A DNA stretch of 11,045 nucleotides, from contig DFXM01000034.1 in the NCBI GenBank assembly GCA_002381695.1, forward strand, positions 1,763 to 12,807. The letters are read 5' to 3'. The translations under genes and the position numbers were made by a program. Within the stretch, counting starts at the first letter, position 1, and every line of letters begins with the position of its first letter. This DNA comes from Clostridium sp. UBA4108 (lineage in GTDB: Bacteria > Bacillota > Clostridia > Clostridiales > Clostridiaceae). Below are positions 1 to 6,283 of the stretch, in pieces. The notes below the pieces were generated by a model, which had not been told where the DNA came from, did not search any database, and worked only from the letters and a program-made list of their open reading frames with translations.

Positions 1-77
1 TTAGTAAATCAAGCTTTCGAAACGGAGTGTGAGTAATAATATATAGTTCGTTATCAACACTGCATTAAAACAAAGCC
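1..77 (-). repeat. Dispersed repeat unit, two adjoining halves (alpha 44-77, beta 1-42)
   Basis: On the minus strand this unit starts GGCTTTGTTTTAATGCAG at 77 and ends CTTGATTTACTAA at 1. Its first half (77 to 44) matches plus 9978-10011 at 30 of 34 positions without gaps. Its second half (42 to 1) matches plus 10942-10983 at 35 of 42 positions, with six of the seven differences in one block (26-31). The two halves are separated by one base here, but by 930 bases at the right end of the window. No ORF lies inside. It may be an insertion-sequence end, a MITE-like element or a dispersed clostridial repeat; the family is not identified. The inverted match is seen directly; its nature is inferred. 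Confidence 0.7.
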
Positions 78-104
78 ATTTAATTTTAAGAATCGGAATA
101 TAAA

Positions 105-2741
105 TTATTTTGTTCTATTTACAAAATACTTAACAATCTCCACTATTACTAAAGGTGAAATTGATAATATTGTTACTAATATCCAATGTATGGAACTCAA
201 AGTTTCAATACTAAATAGTTCTGCTAAAACAGGTACAAAACAAATCAGTAACATTATTATAGTTGAAGTAATTACACCTTTTAATACACCCTTATTTGAT
301 GAAAATTTAATTTTAAATATTGATTGGCTGCTTCTACAATTAAACACATGGATTATTGATGAAAATGCCATTACTAAGAAACACATTGTAACACCAACTT
401 CTTTTGATGGAGCAATGACTTCTGATAAATTAGTAAAGGTTCCTAAATAGAATGCAATTAAAGTAATTATGGAAAACATTATAGCTTGTAATAATATTCT
501 AACGCCCAATCCATCTGATAATATATTCTTAGTTCTATCTACTGGTTTTCTAGACATTATGTCATCATCTGTTTTCTCCTTACTTAATCCAAAGGCAGGA
601 AGTGCATCTGCTACTACATTTATAAATAGCAATTGCATTGCTAAGATTGGTGAACCCCACCCTATAAGGAATGCTACAAATACTATTATAACTTCTGCAA
701 TATTACAACTTAAAAAGAATCCAACTGTTTTCCTTATGTTATCATAAATAGTTCTTCCTTCCTCCACAGCATCTATTATTGTAGAGAAATTATCATCTGT
801 TAAAATCATATCTGATGCATCCTTTGCTACATCAGTACCAGTTATACCCATAGCACAACCAATATCTGCTGCCTTTAAGGCTGGAGAATCATTTACTCCA
901 TCACCTGTCATTACAACTACTTCTCCTTTACTTTGCCATGCTTTTACAATTCTTATCTTATCTTCTGGGCTAACCCTTGCATAAACTGAATAATTATTTA
1001 TATTTCTTTTTAAGTCTTCATCTGTCATCTCACTTAATGTTTTTCCTGTAATTGCTTCATCATCATTCTCTAATATTGATAGTTCCTTTGCTATTGCTGT
1101 TGCTGTTATAATATGATCTCCAGTTATCATTATTGTTTTTATACCAGCATTTCTAGCTTTTATTATAGATTCTTTTGCCTCAGGCCTCGGAGGATCTATA
1201 ATCCCTATCATCCCTAATAATGTTAAATCATTTTCTAAAGTTTCCTCATTTAGAATATTTGGTAATTCATTATAAAACTTATACGCTACTGAAATTACCC
1301 TTAACGCAGATTCTGCAAAATCTGAATTTGCTTTCTTAGCTTTTTTAAAGTCTCCATGTATACATTTTGGTAATAATACATCAAATGCTCCCTTTACTAT
1401 TACGCAATATTTTCCTTTAGCTTGAGTATTATCTTCAATCTCATGAACAGTTGTCATTAATTTTCTTTTGGAATCAAAAGGTATTTCATGAATTCTGTTG
1501 TAATTATTATTTAAATTAGTTTTGGAGTGTCCATAATCTTTAAAAGCTCTTACTATAGCAATTTCTGTTGCATCACCAAAGGCATTTTCTTCTAATCCAC
1601 TCATCTCTATTTTTGCATTAGAACATAATGTAGCAAGTTTTAAAACCTCATAGCTTTCATCACTTATTCTCTTCTCATTTTTTAATATCTCATCTTGTTC
1701 TGACCATACTCTTGTTACTGTCATTTTATTTTGTGTTAACGTACCAGTTTTATCAGAACATATTATTGATGCAGATCCTAATGTTTCTACTGCAGGTAGT
1801 CTTCTAATAATAGCATTCCTCTTAACCATTTTTGTAACACTAAAAGCTAATGCTATAGTAACTACCCCTGTTAATGACTCTGGTATAGCAGCTACAGCCA
1901 ATGCTACTGCTGCAATAAACATTTCAAAAGCACTTTCCCCGTGTAGTATACCTATTATAAAAAGTATTAAGCATGCTCCAATTGCTCCTATTGTAATAGT
2001 CCTACCAAGTTTAGAAAGCTTTTCTTGCAAAGGAGTATTCTTTTTCTTTTCATTATTTAGAAAAGCTGCTATCTTCCCCATCTCTGTGTTCATTCCTATT
2101 TCTGTAACAACAGCTTTAGCTCTTCCATTTGTTACTATACAACCTGAATATACCATGTTTAATCTATCACCAATCGAAGAATCTTTATCTACTCTAGCAT
2201 TTTCATCCTTATCAACAGGCACACTCTCTCCCGTCAATGATGATTCTTCAACTTTTAAACTTGAACTTTCAATAAGCCTAGCATCAGCTGATATATAGTC
2301 TCCAGGTTCTAATATAATTATGTCTCCTGGAACTAACTCCTCTGATTTTAACTCTATAAGCTCACCATTTCTAATAACTCTAGAATAATGAGTATTCATT
2401 TTCTTTAATGAATTTAAAGCTTTTTCAGCACTATTCTCTTGTATTGTACCTAATAAAGCATTTATGAATACAATTGCTAAAATAAGAGCTCCCTCTATGT
2501 AGCTACCATCTCCTTGTGATGCTAGAAAAAATGATAATAATGCAGCAATAATCAGTATAATTATCATGAAATCCTTTAATTGATTAACAAATCTTTCTGT
2601 AAAACTTATAGGTTTTTCTTCTTTAAACTTATTTTCTCCATGTTTTTCTCTTGCTTCATTTACTTGTTTAATTTCTAAACCCTTATCTGGATTTGTATTA
2701 AGTTCAATATATAATTTATTTAGCTCTTTAATATAACTCAT
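105..2741 (-). CDS. Calcium-type P-type ATPase (PMCA/SERCA-like, P2 family)
   Basis: This ion pump of 878 residues sits in the cytoplasmic membrane and uses ATP to export a cation, most likely Ca2+. Motifs in order are TGES (170-173, actuator), PESLTG (287-292, helix 4), the phosphorylation motif DKTGTLT with D330, KGA (450-452, nucleotide binding), DPPRP (516-520), TGD (540-542) and TGDGVNDSPALKAADIG (612-628). The likely metal ligands of SERCA site I and II are present: E288, N680, E683, N708 and D712. One SERCA ligand, the helix-6 threonine, is alanine here (A711). Length and hydrophobic helices fit a complete protein with a cation-ATPase N-terminal domain and a C-terminal helix bundle. 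The ATG at 2741 has an AAGGAGGG site about 8 bases upstream. The gene is divergent from a TetR regulator. Mn2+ or a monovalent ion cannot be excluded as substrate. Confidence 0.93.
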   Translation of the reverse strand: MSYIKELNKLYIELNTNPDKGLEIKQVNEAREKHGENKFKEEKPISFTERFVNQLKDFMIIILIIAALLSFFLASQGDGSYIEGALILAIVFINALLGTIQENSAEKALNSLKKMNTHYSRVIRNGELIELKSEELVPGDIIILEPGDYISADARLIESSSLKVEESSLTGESVPVDKDENARVDKDSSIGDRLNMVYSGCIVTNGRAKAVVTEIGMNTEMGKIAAFLNNEKKKNTPLQEKLSKLGRTITIGAIGACLILFIIGILHGESAFEMFIAAVALAVAAIPESLTGVVTIALAFSVTKMVKRNAIIRRLPAVETLGSASIICSDKTGTLTQNKMTVTRVWSEQDEILKNEKRISDESYEVLKLATLCSNAKIEMSGLEENAFGDATEIAIVRAFKDYGHSKTNLNNNYNRIHEIPFDSKRKLMTTVHEIEDNTQAKGKYCVIVKGAFDVLLPKCIHGDFKKAKKANSDFAESALRVISVAYKFYNELPNILNEETLENDLTLLGMIGIIDPPRPEAKESIIKARNAGIKTIMITGDHIITATAIAKELSILENDDEAITGKTLSEMTDEDLKRNINNYSVYARVSPEDKIRIVKAWQSKGEVVVMTGDGVNDSPALKAADIGCAMGITGTDVAKDASDMILTDDNFSTIIDAVEEGRTIYDNIRKTVGFFLSCNIAEVIIVFVAFLIGWGSPILAMQLLFINVVADALPAFGLSKEKTDDDIMSRKPVDRTKNILSDGLGVRILLQAIMFSIITLIAFYLGTFTNLSEVIAPSKEVGVTMCFLVMAFSSIIHVFNCRSSQSIFKIKFSSNKGVLKGVITSTIIMLLICFVPVLAELFSIETLSSIHWILVTILSISPLVIVEIVKYFVNRTK

Positions 2742-2769
2742 AAATATACCCTCCTTACTAATTCAGACG

Positions 2770-2816
2770 TATTATTTTACCGGCAAAATAATATGAATGT
2801 TGATAAATATCCTAAA
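2770..2816 (-). promoter_or_regulatory. Candidate ATPase promoter with overlapping 24-bp palindromic operator
   Basis: Positions 2770-2793 form an inverted repeat of two perfect 9-bp arms, TATTATTTT and AAAATAATA, around ACCGGC. On the minus strand a -10 candidate TATTAT (2788-2793) falls in one arm, with a weak -35 TTTAGG (2811-2816) 17 bp away. The palindrome lies 29-52 bases upstream of the ATPase start, so a bound dimer would block transcription. The divergent TetR-family protein is the obvious candidate ligand. The repeat is seen directly; promoter assignment and regulator pairing are inferred. No equally good promoter for the TetR gene was found on the plus strand. Confidence 0.55.
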
Positions 2817-2952
2817 TTCCTGTATAATAATACTGCATTTAATCAATAATACATTCGAATGATTTTTAACTATTTTAAAAATACTACAGTATAAGTTATA
2901 TTCCAACCTACAAAATTTAAAATCCGTAAAAAATTATACACAGGGGGGTAAA

Positions 2953-3552
2953 ATGTACAATTATTTAAATAAAGTTTCTAAAGTTAAAATTACTAAATCC
3001 CATTTAAGATTACATCAAGCTTTTATCGATTTAGTAAGTCAAAATGGTTTTGAAAAGATTACGGTAAATGATGTTTGCGACAAGGCCTTAGTTAGTAGAT
3101 CTACTTTTTACAATCACTTTGAGGACAAATATCACCTTCTATATTTTAGTATTTATCAACTAAAAAACCAAATAATTGATTTTGAAAAATCAATCACAGA
3201 TTATAGTAAAGGTGAACAAATTCATATCATATTGTCTTTTATAAATAAGGACAGAGCATTTTTTAAAAATATTATTTCAATTAATGATATTAATTTAATA
3301 ATAGCCACACTGCACGATCTTACTATACCTCCATACATTTTAATGCTAAAATCTCTTGAGGATATGGGATATAAATTTATTGTAAGTATAGATTTTCTTG
3401 CAGAATTTTTTTCTGGAGCCTTCATATCAATAGTTTATCGTTGGCTAGAAGATGACAATTCTAAAACCATTGATGAGCTTTCCTTTGAACTTGATAAAGT
3501 TACTGATATGCATTTATATTTTGATCCTTCTGTACAAATTAATCTAATATAA
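2953..3552 (+). CDS. TetR/AcrR-family transcriptional regulator
   Basis: This 199-residue DNA-binding regulator has the usual length for the family. The N-terminal helix-turn-helix covers about residues 12-60; the recognition part reads VSRSTFYNHFEDKY (47-60), the classical TetR signature ending. The remainder is helical and resembles the C-terminal domain of the TetR_C_8 or DhaS-like type, with an FFSGAF segment and a WLEDD(N)SKT-type end seen in many Firmicute regulators of unknown ligand. The ATG at 2953 follows AGGGGGG (2942-2948), a strong but slightly non-consensus binding site four bases away. It is transcribed away from the calcium-type ATPase and shares a 211-bp intergenic region with a clear palindrome, so it probably represses that pump or itself. 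Its inducer is not evident. Confidence 0.9.
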   Translation: MYNYLNKVSKVKITKSHLRLHQAFIDLVSQNGFEKITVNDVCDKALVSRSTFYNHFEDKYHLLYFSIYQLKNQIIDFEKSITDYSKGEQIHIILSFINKDRAFFKNIISINDINLIIATLHDLTIPPYILMLKSLEDMGYKFIVSIDFLAEFFSGAFISIVYRWLEDDNSKTIDELSFELDKVTDMHLYFDPSVQINLI

Positions 3553-3568
3553 ATTTTTATATTTATTA

Positions 3569-3703
3569 TCATTTTTGAATTATATCTTTTATTTGGACAC
3601 TCAACATGGTTGCCTTTTGAATAATCTTGTAATCATTTGTATTTTTTCTTAATCTCTTATCTATTTTATTCTTTAAACTTATACCAGAATTTTTAATGAC
3701 TCT
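3569..3703 (-). pseudogene. Possible C-terminal remnant of an unknown gene (44 codons)
   Basis: An open frame with protein-like composition runs from just after a TAG (3704-3706) to a TGA (3569-3571). It is rich in Lys, Ile and Asn and contains segments such as KNKIDKRLRKN and IQKATMLSVQIKDIIQK. It has no usable start codon near its 5' end and no ribosome binding site. It may be the tail of a degraded gene, or chance in AT-rich DNA. I do not recognise a family. Confidence 0.3.
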
Positions 3704-3729
3704 CTACAAATAAATAATCAAATTTTAAT

Positions 3730-3786
3730 AAAAACCTCTCTTGTTTGTGATATGGTTCTCCATATCAGTAGTAAGTGTGGTTTTTT
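3730..3786. terminator. Bidirectional terminator, long imperfect hairpin
   Basis: AAAAACC (3730-3736) pairs with GGTTTTTT (3779-3786), and the tip is a perfect 7-bp stem, GATATGG and CCATATC, around TTCT. The middle is mostly paired with several mismatches. T-runs follow the stem on both strands, so it can end transcripts from either side. On the minus strand it overlaps the end of the broken gene at 3785-4046, which it probably served; on the plus strand it could end the TetR transcript. Confidence 0.65.
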
Positions 3787-4046
3787 AATATAAATCAAAT
3801 CCACCATATTTATCTACATATTCAGCTATAATATATCATCACAGTCAATATATGTTTTATCCTTTAGTTCTTTAAAGTCTTCTTCCCTATCTATCATTAG
3901 TACATATCTTCCATCATCTTCATATTTGTTTCTATTAGCTCCGTATCTCTATATAGTATTTGTAATATTCCTATTATTGTTTCTTGACCCTCCTGTGGCA
4001 TAGCTTTTAAAATTTCTTCTTCCCTTAAATATGTTACATCTATCAT
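3785..4046 (-). pseudogene. Small gene of unknown function broken by two frameshifts
   Basis: The start ATG (4044-4046) has a GAGG site six bases upstream (4053-4056), with a further AGGAGG at 4075-4080. The first frame reads MIDVTYLREEEILKAM and onward for 49 codons to a stop at 3897. A second frame overlaps it and continues with NKYEDDGRYVLMIDREEDF and YIDCDD, then hits TAG. A third frame completes the protein with IIAEYVDKYGGFDLY before TAA at 3785. Adding one base near the GATACGGAGC stretch and one near GATATATTATAG would restore a single acidic protein of about 88 residues. A terminator follows directly. The family is not recognised. Two sequencing errors are an alternative, though two in such a short gene beside other remnants favours true decay. 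Confidence 0.65.
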
Positions 4047-4140
4047 ATTATTACCTCAAAATAAAATATAGATACCTCCTATTTATACTTTTAAACAGAT
4101 AGAAGGTTCATTATAGATTACCGATTTCCCAAAAGATAAT

Positions 4141-4188
4141 AAGCCATGAACCCTTTAATTAGAGTTCATGGCTTTAAATTTGTTTTTT
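4141..4188 (+). terminator. Intrinsic terminator, copy 1 of a duplicated hairpin
   Basis: A perfect 10-bp stem, AAGCCATGAA with TTCATGGCTT, encloses a 14-base loop and is followed by AAATTTGTTTTTT. About 48 bases are shared with a second copy at 5262-5309, with only two differences, both inside the stem. No intact plus-strand gene lies directly upstream of this copy; the nearest is the TetR gene about 590 bp away. It therefore looks like the leftover end of a lost transcription unit. Confidence 0.75.
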
Positions 4189-4352
4189 ACCATCTAATAT
4201 AGCACTTATTATCTTATTTCACGCATTTATTACTTCCTTATACTTCATAATGTAGCATTTATTACTGATTAATTGTAATTTATTATTTATTAATTAAATA
4301 TATGTATATAATGTTATAATGCAGTAAATAATGTATTATTTTTTATTTCTAA

Positions 4353-4579
4353 AATAAAAAGGTTGAATATACAGATGAATCTGATATATTTTATGTCACT
4401 ATAAACAATGAAAGAGAACAATTTAATCGAAATGACTTTATTATAAATAATGATCAATTAAGTCGAGGATTTGATATTAATAATTATATGGTAAAAATTA
4501 CAGTAACGTAACGCATGCTGGACAAGGATTTAAAGATAAAAATAATATAAATAGGCTTGCAACACTGTATGAAGATTAG
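4353..4579 (+). pseudogene. Gene fragment frameshifted by a 5-bp tandem duplication
   Basis: An open frame without a start codon begins after the stop at 4350-4352 and reads VEYTDESDIFYVTINN, then FDINNYMVKITVT, before TAA (4509-4511). That stop is made by a perfect tandem duplication of TAACG (4504-4508 and 4509-4513). Removing one unit lets the frame continue through THAGQGFKDKNNINRLATLYED to TAG at 4577. The restored fragment has about 73 residues and still lacks an N-terminus, so the gene seems truncated at its 5' side as well. It ends 26 bp before the membrane protein gene, suggesting a former two-gene operon. The family is not recognised; a small cytosolic partner of the membrane protein is possible. 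Confidence 0.6.
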
Positions 4580-4605
4580 TTATTAATACTGAAAGGAGTT
4601 TTTAA

Positions 4606-5133
4606 ATGAGAAGAAGAACAGTTTCAATTTTATTTTCAATTATTTCATTCTTAGAAATGATAATATTTCTGTATCTCAATAAATTCACGTATCAAAACTC
4701 TTTAAAAAATATAGATTTAATTTTTTTACTTCAACTACTTATATTATTTATAACACATCAAAAATTGAACTCTATTTCTCAAATAAAATATAAATCGTAT
4801 ATTATTATAAATATTTTATTAATTGTAGTTATCCCAATTGTAGTTGCTCTTTCTCTACCTAAATATACCTATAATCAAGCAAAAGTAAAATTTATAAATG
4901 AAAAAGTTACTGATTCAATAAAATTTATAAACGCTGATGATTATGAAAATAAACAATACACTGATGTTCAAGGAATGAAGACAATTGATTTAACAGACAA
5001 TAAATATTTGCTAGTAGATAAATATTATCTTTTTTTTATTGATAATAATCAAAGTATAGAAGGTTATGTTTTTAATAGTGTCAAGGGAACATATAGGCTA
5101 TTACAAATACAAGCAGAAAAACCTGACAATTAA
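4606..5133 (+). CDS. Hypothetical membrane protein with three N-terminal helices
   Basis: This 175-residue protein is of unknown function. Hydrophobic segments at about residues 6-24, 36-50 and 65-84 predict three membrane helices; the positive MRRR start suggests the N-terminus faces the cytoplasm. Residues 85-175 form a soluble, probably extracytoplasmic domain rich in Asp, Asn, Lys and Tyr, with GYVFNSVKGTYRLLQ near the end. No catalytic motif was seen. The ATG at 4606 follows GAAAGGAG (4591-4598) at good spacing. It lies 26 bp after a frameshifted fragment and about 130 bp before a terminator, and this block is framed by two copies of that terminator. Base composition is even more AT-rich than the flanking genes, which hints at horizontal origin. 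A conserved clostridial orphan or a member of a toxin/immunity-type cassette are both possible. Confidence 0.75.
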   Translation: MRRRTVSILFSIISFLEMIIFLYLNKFTYQNSLKNIDLIFLLQLLILFITHQKLNSISQIKYKSYIIINILLIVVIPIVVALSLPKYTYNQAKVKFINEKVTDSIKFINADDYENKQYTDVQGMKTIDLTDNKYLLVDKYYLFFIDNNQSIEGYVFNSVKGTYRLLQIQAEKPDN

Positions 5134-5261
5134 ATCTAGTCTCGAACCTAAAATGTATATGACAAACTATAATTTAGGATGGAAGCTTGGTAGATGTAAA
5201 ATCGAATACTCCTAGCTGTAGGATATAGGTAAGTATTAAAAATAGCTGGAAATAAAAAAAT

Positions 5262-5309
5262 AAGTCATGAACCCTTTAATTAGAGTTTATGGCTTTAAAT
5301 TTGTTTTTA
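5262..5309 (+). terminator. Intrinsic terminator, copy 2 of a duplicated hairpin
   Basis: A stem of AAGTCATGAA with TTTATGGCTT is followed by AAATTTGTTTTTA. Compared with the copy at 4141-4188, two stem bases differ. In plus-strand RNA both changes turn a G-C pair into a G-U pair, so the hairpin still folds; in minus-strand RNA both would be A-C mismatches. This supports use on the plus strand, ending the transcript of the membrane protein gene. The preceding 130 bp (5134-5261) hold short inverted repeats, such as TCCTA and TAGGA at 5210-5223, but no recognisable RNA gene. Confidence 0.75.
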
Positions 5310-5384
5310 TTTATTTTTGGGCCTAATATATTTGTATTATAACACATAGAGAAGAACTAGTCTATACTTTTTTTGATTTTTATA

Positions 5385-5407
5385 TATAATTATTATTGTT
5401 GCAACAA
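5385..5407 (+). promoter_or_regulatory. Candidate promoter and 12-bp palindromic operator for the flavin reductase
   Basis: TTGTTGCAACAA (5396-5407) is a perfect 12-bp palindrome. It lies six bases after a consensus -10 TATAAT (5385-5390), right where transcription would start, and 26 bases before the gene's ATG. The -35 region 17 bp upstream (CTATAC) is poor, as is common for promoters under control. A MarR-like or other dimeric repressor could bind. The palindrome is seen directly; its role is inferred. Confidence 0.45.
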
Positions 5408-5433
5408 ATAAATAATTGAATTGGAGAAAGAAT

Positions 5434-5997
5434 ATGATAAAAAAGAAAATAGCAAACATCCCTTTTGGACCATTTATTACAGTTTTAGCAGGAGCCATGG
5501 TTAATGGAAAGCCAAACTATGCCACACTTGGTGCATACGGTGTTGTAAGTGAGAAACCTGTATTGTATATTTCATTGAAAAATTCCCACTATACAACTTC
5601 AGGCGTAGTGGAAAGTGGATTCTTTAGTGTAAACATACCCTCCTCTGAATCTATTGATAAGACTGATTTTTGTGGGTGTGTATCTGGTAATAAAGAAGAT
5701 AAATCAAATGTTTTCGATTCGTTTTATGATGCAGCAGGAAATGCACCAATGATAAAAGAATGCCCTGTAAATTATCTTTGTAAGGTAATAGAAACTATTC
5801 CTATATTTGATTTTACCATGTTTATTGGAGAGATTGTTGCTGTATATGCGAATGAAGACTGCCTGGAAGACGGAAAACCTAATGCTCTAAAAGTTAACCC
5901 AACAATAATGATGGGTTCAGGATACTTTGATCTAAAAGATAGAGTTGGTTCACTATTTAAAACATATAATACCATAAGTACCGTTGATCCTAAATAA
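5434..5997 (+). CDS. Flavin reductase-like FMN-binding split-barrel protein (flavoredoxin type)
   Basis: This 187-residue cytosolic flavoprotein belongs to the flavin reductase-like domain family. Such proteins bind FMN in a split barrel and pass electrons from NAD(P)H or a redox partner to flavin or other acceptors. The family pattern is visible: GPFITVLAGAMVNGKPNYAT (12-31) forms the first strands, followed by SEKPVLYISLKNSHYT (39-54) and SGFFSVNIPS (61-70), then an FCGCVSGNKEDKSNVF loop (79-94) common in flavoredoxins. It is close to full length. A longer frame begins at TTG 5416, but GGAG at 5423-5426, seven bases before ATG 5434, decides for the ATG. It stands alone between terminators, with a palindrome at its promoter suggesting specific repression. 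Substrate is unknown; redox-stress defence is one possibility. Confidence 0.88.
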   Translation: MIKKKIANIPFGPFITVLAGAMVNGKPNYATLGAYGVVSEKPVLYISLKNSHYTTSGVVESGFFSVNIPSSESIDKTDFCGCVSGNKEDKSNVFDSFYDAAGNAPMIKECPVNYLCKVIETIPIFDFTMFIGEIVAVYANEDCLEDGKPNALKVNPTIMMGSGYFDLKDRVGSLFKTYNTISTVDPK

Positions 5998-6104
5998 TAA
6001 GTATTAATATAAGGATGATACAAAATTTTTCCTTATGACGAAGTAGAAGTGAAATTTATTAACAACTTTATCAATGATTTATCCACAACAAGAAAATAAA
6101 AGTT

Positions 6105-6152
6105 AGCCTATATCTTAAATTACTATGTAAAGCAAGATATAGGCTTTATTTT
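6105..6152. terminator. Terminator between convergent genes
   Basis: A perfect 12-bp stem, AGCCTATATCTT and AAGATATAGGCT, surrounds a 17-base loop and is followed by TTATTTT on the plus strand. On the minus strand the stem is followed by AACTTTTATTTT, so it can work both ways. It lies between the flavin reductase (plus) and the fusion gene (minus) and probably ends both transcripts. The rest of 5998-6283 shows no gene or further signal that I can support. Confidence 0.8.
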
Positions 6153-6283
6153 AAGGAAAACCCTCCACTAATCAAATTAATCGAGAGTTTCATGGTGAAA
6201 ACGAAGCATAGCTACATATTAAAGTATCTTTACTATTTAATAAATTTCTTTTTACAAGGGAAATCTAAACTCTTCAAAATTTC

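Larger units (their letters stand above)
3553..4605. other. Region without an intact gene; gene remnants and terminators
   Basis: No intact gene of plausible length was found here. The stretch holds a possible 44-codon remnant (3569-3703, minus), a bidirectional terminator hairpin (3730-3786), a small gene broken by two frameshifts (3785-4046, minus), a terminator-like hairpin with a second copy further right (4141-4188), about 160 bp of very AT-rich DNA (4189-4350) without a clear signal, and a frameshifted gene fragment (4353-4579, plus). The build-up of broken reading frames suggests a site of past insertion, deletion or cassette turnover. That reading is inference. Confidence 0.7.

Noticed and set aside
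190..747. Plus-strand open frames opposite the ATPase gene
   Set aside because: They lie antisense to a gene with all family motifs and have no ribosome binding site or family resemblance; they are shadows.
4069..4140. Open stretch on the minus strand ending GKSVIYNEPSICLKV before the broken small gene
   Set aside because: About 23 codons after a stop, without a start and running into the terminator hairpin; too short to support.
4273..4320. Promoter for the 4353-4579 fragment (TATAAT at 4307 and 4315)
   Set aside because: No -35 at a suitable distance; TATAAT-like strings are expected by chance in DNA this rich in A and T.
5134..5261. Possible small RNA or riboswitch from several short inverted repeats
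   Set aside because: The stems are 5-6 bp, AT-rich and match no riboswitch core that I recognise.
5416..5433. Six extra N-terminal residues of the flavin reductase from a TTG start
   Set aside because: The GGAG ribosome binding site lies inside this stretch and is well placed for ATG 5434, so the extension would remove the gene's own translation signal.
6019..6099. Short open stretch after the flavin reductase reading KIFPYDEVEVKFINNF
   Set aside because: Only 26 codons, no start codon or ribosome binding site, and no recognisable family; it may be a remnant but chance cannot be excluded.
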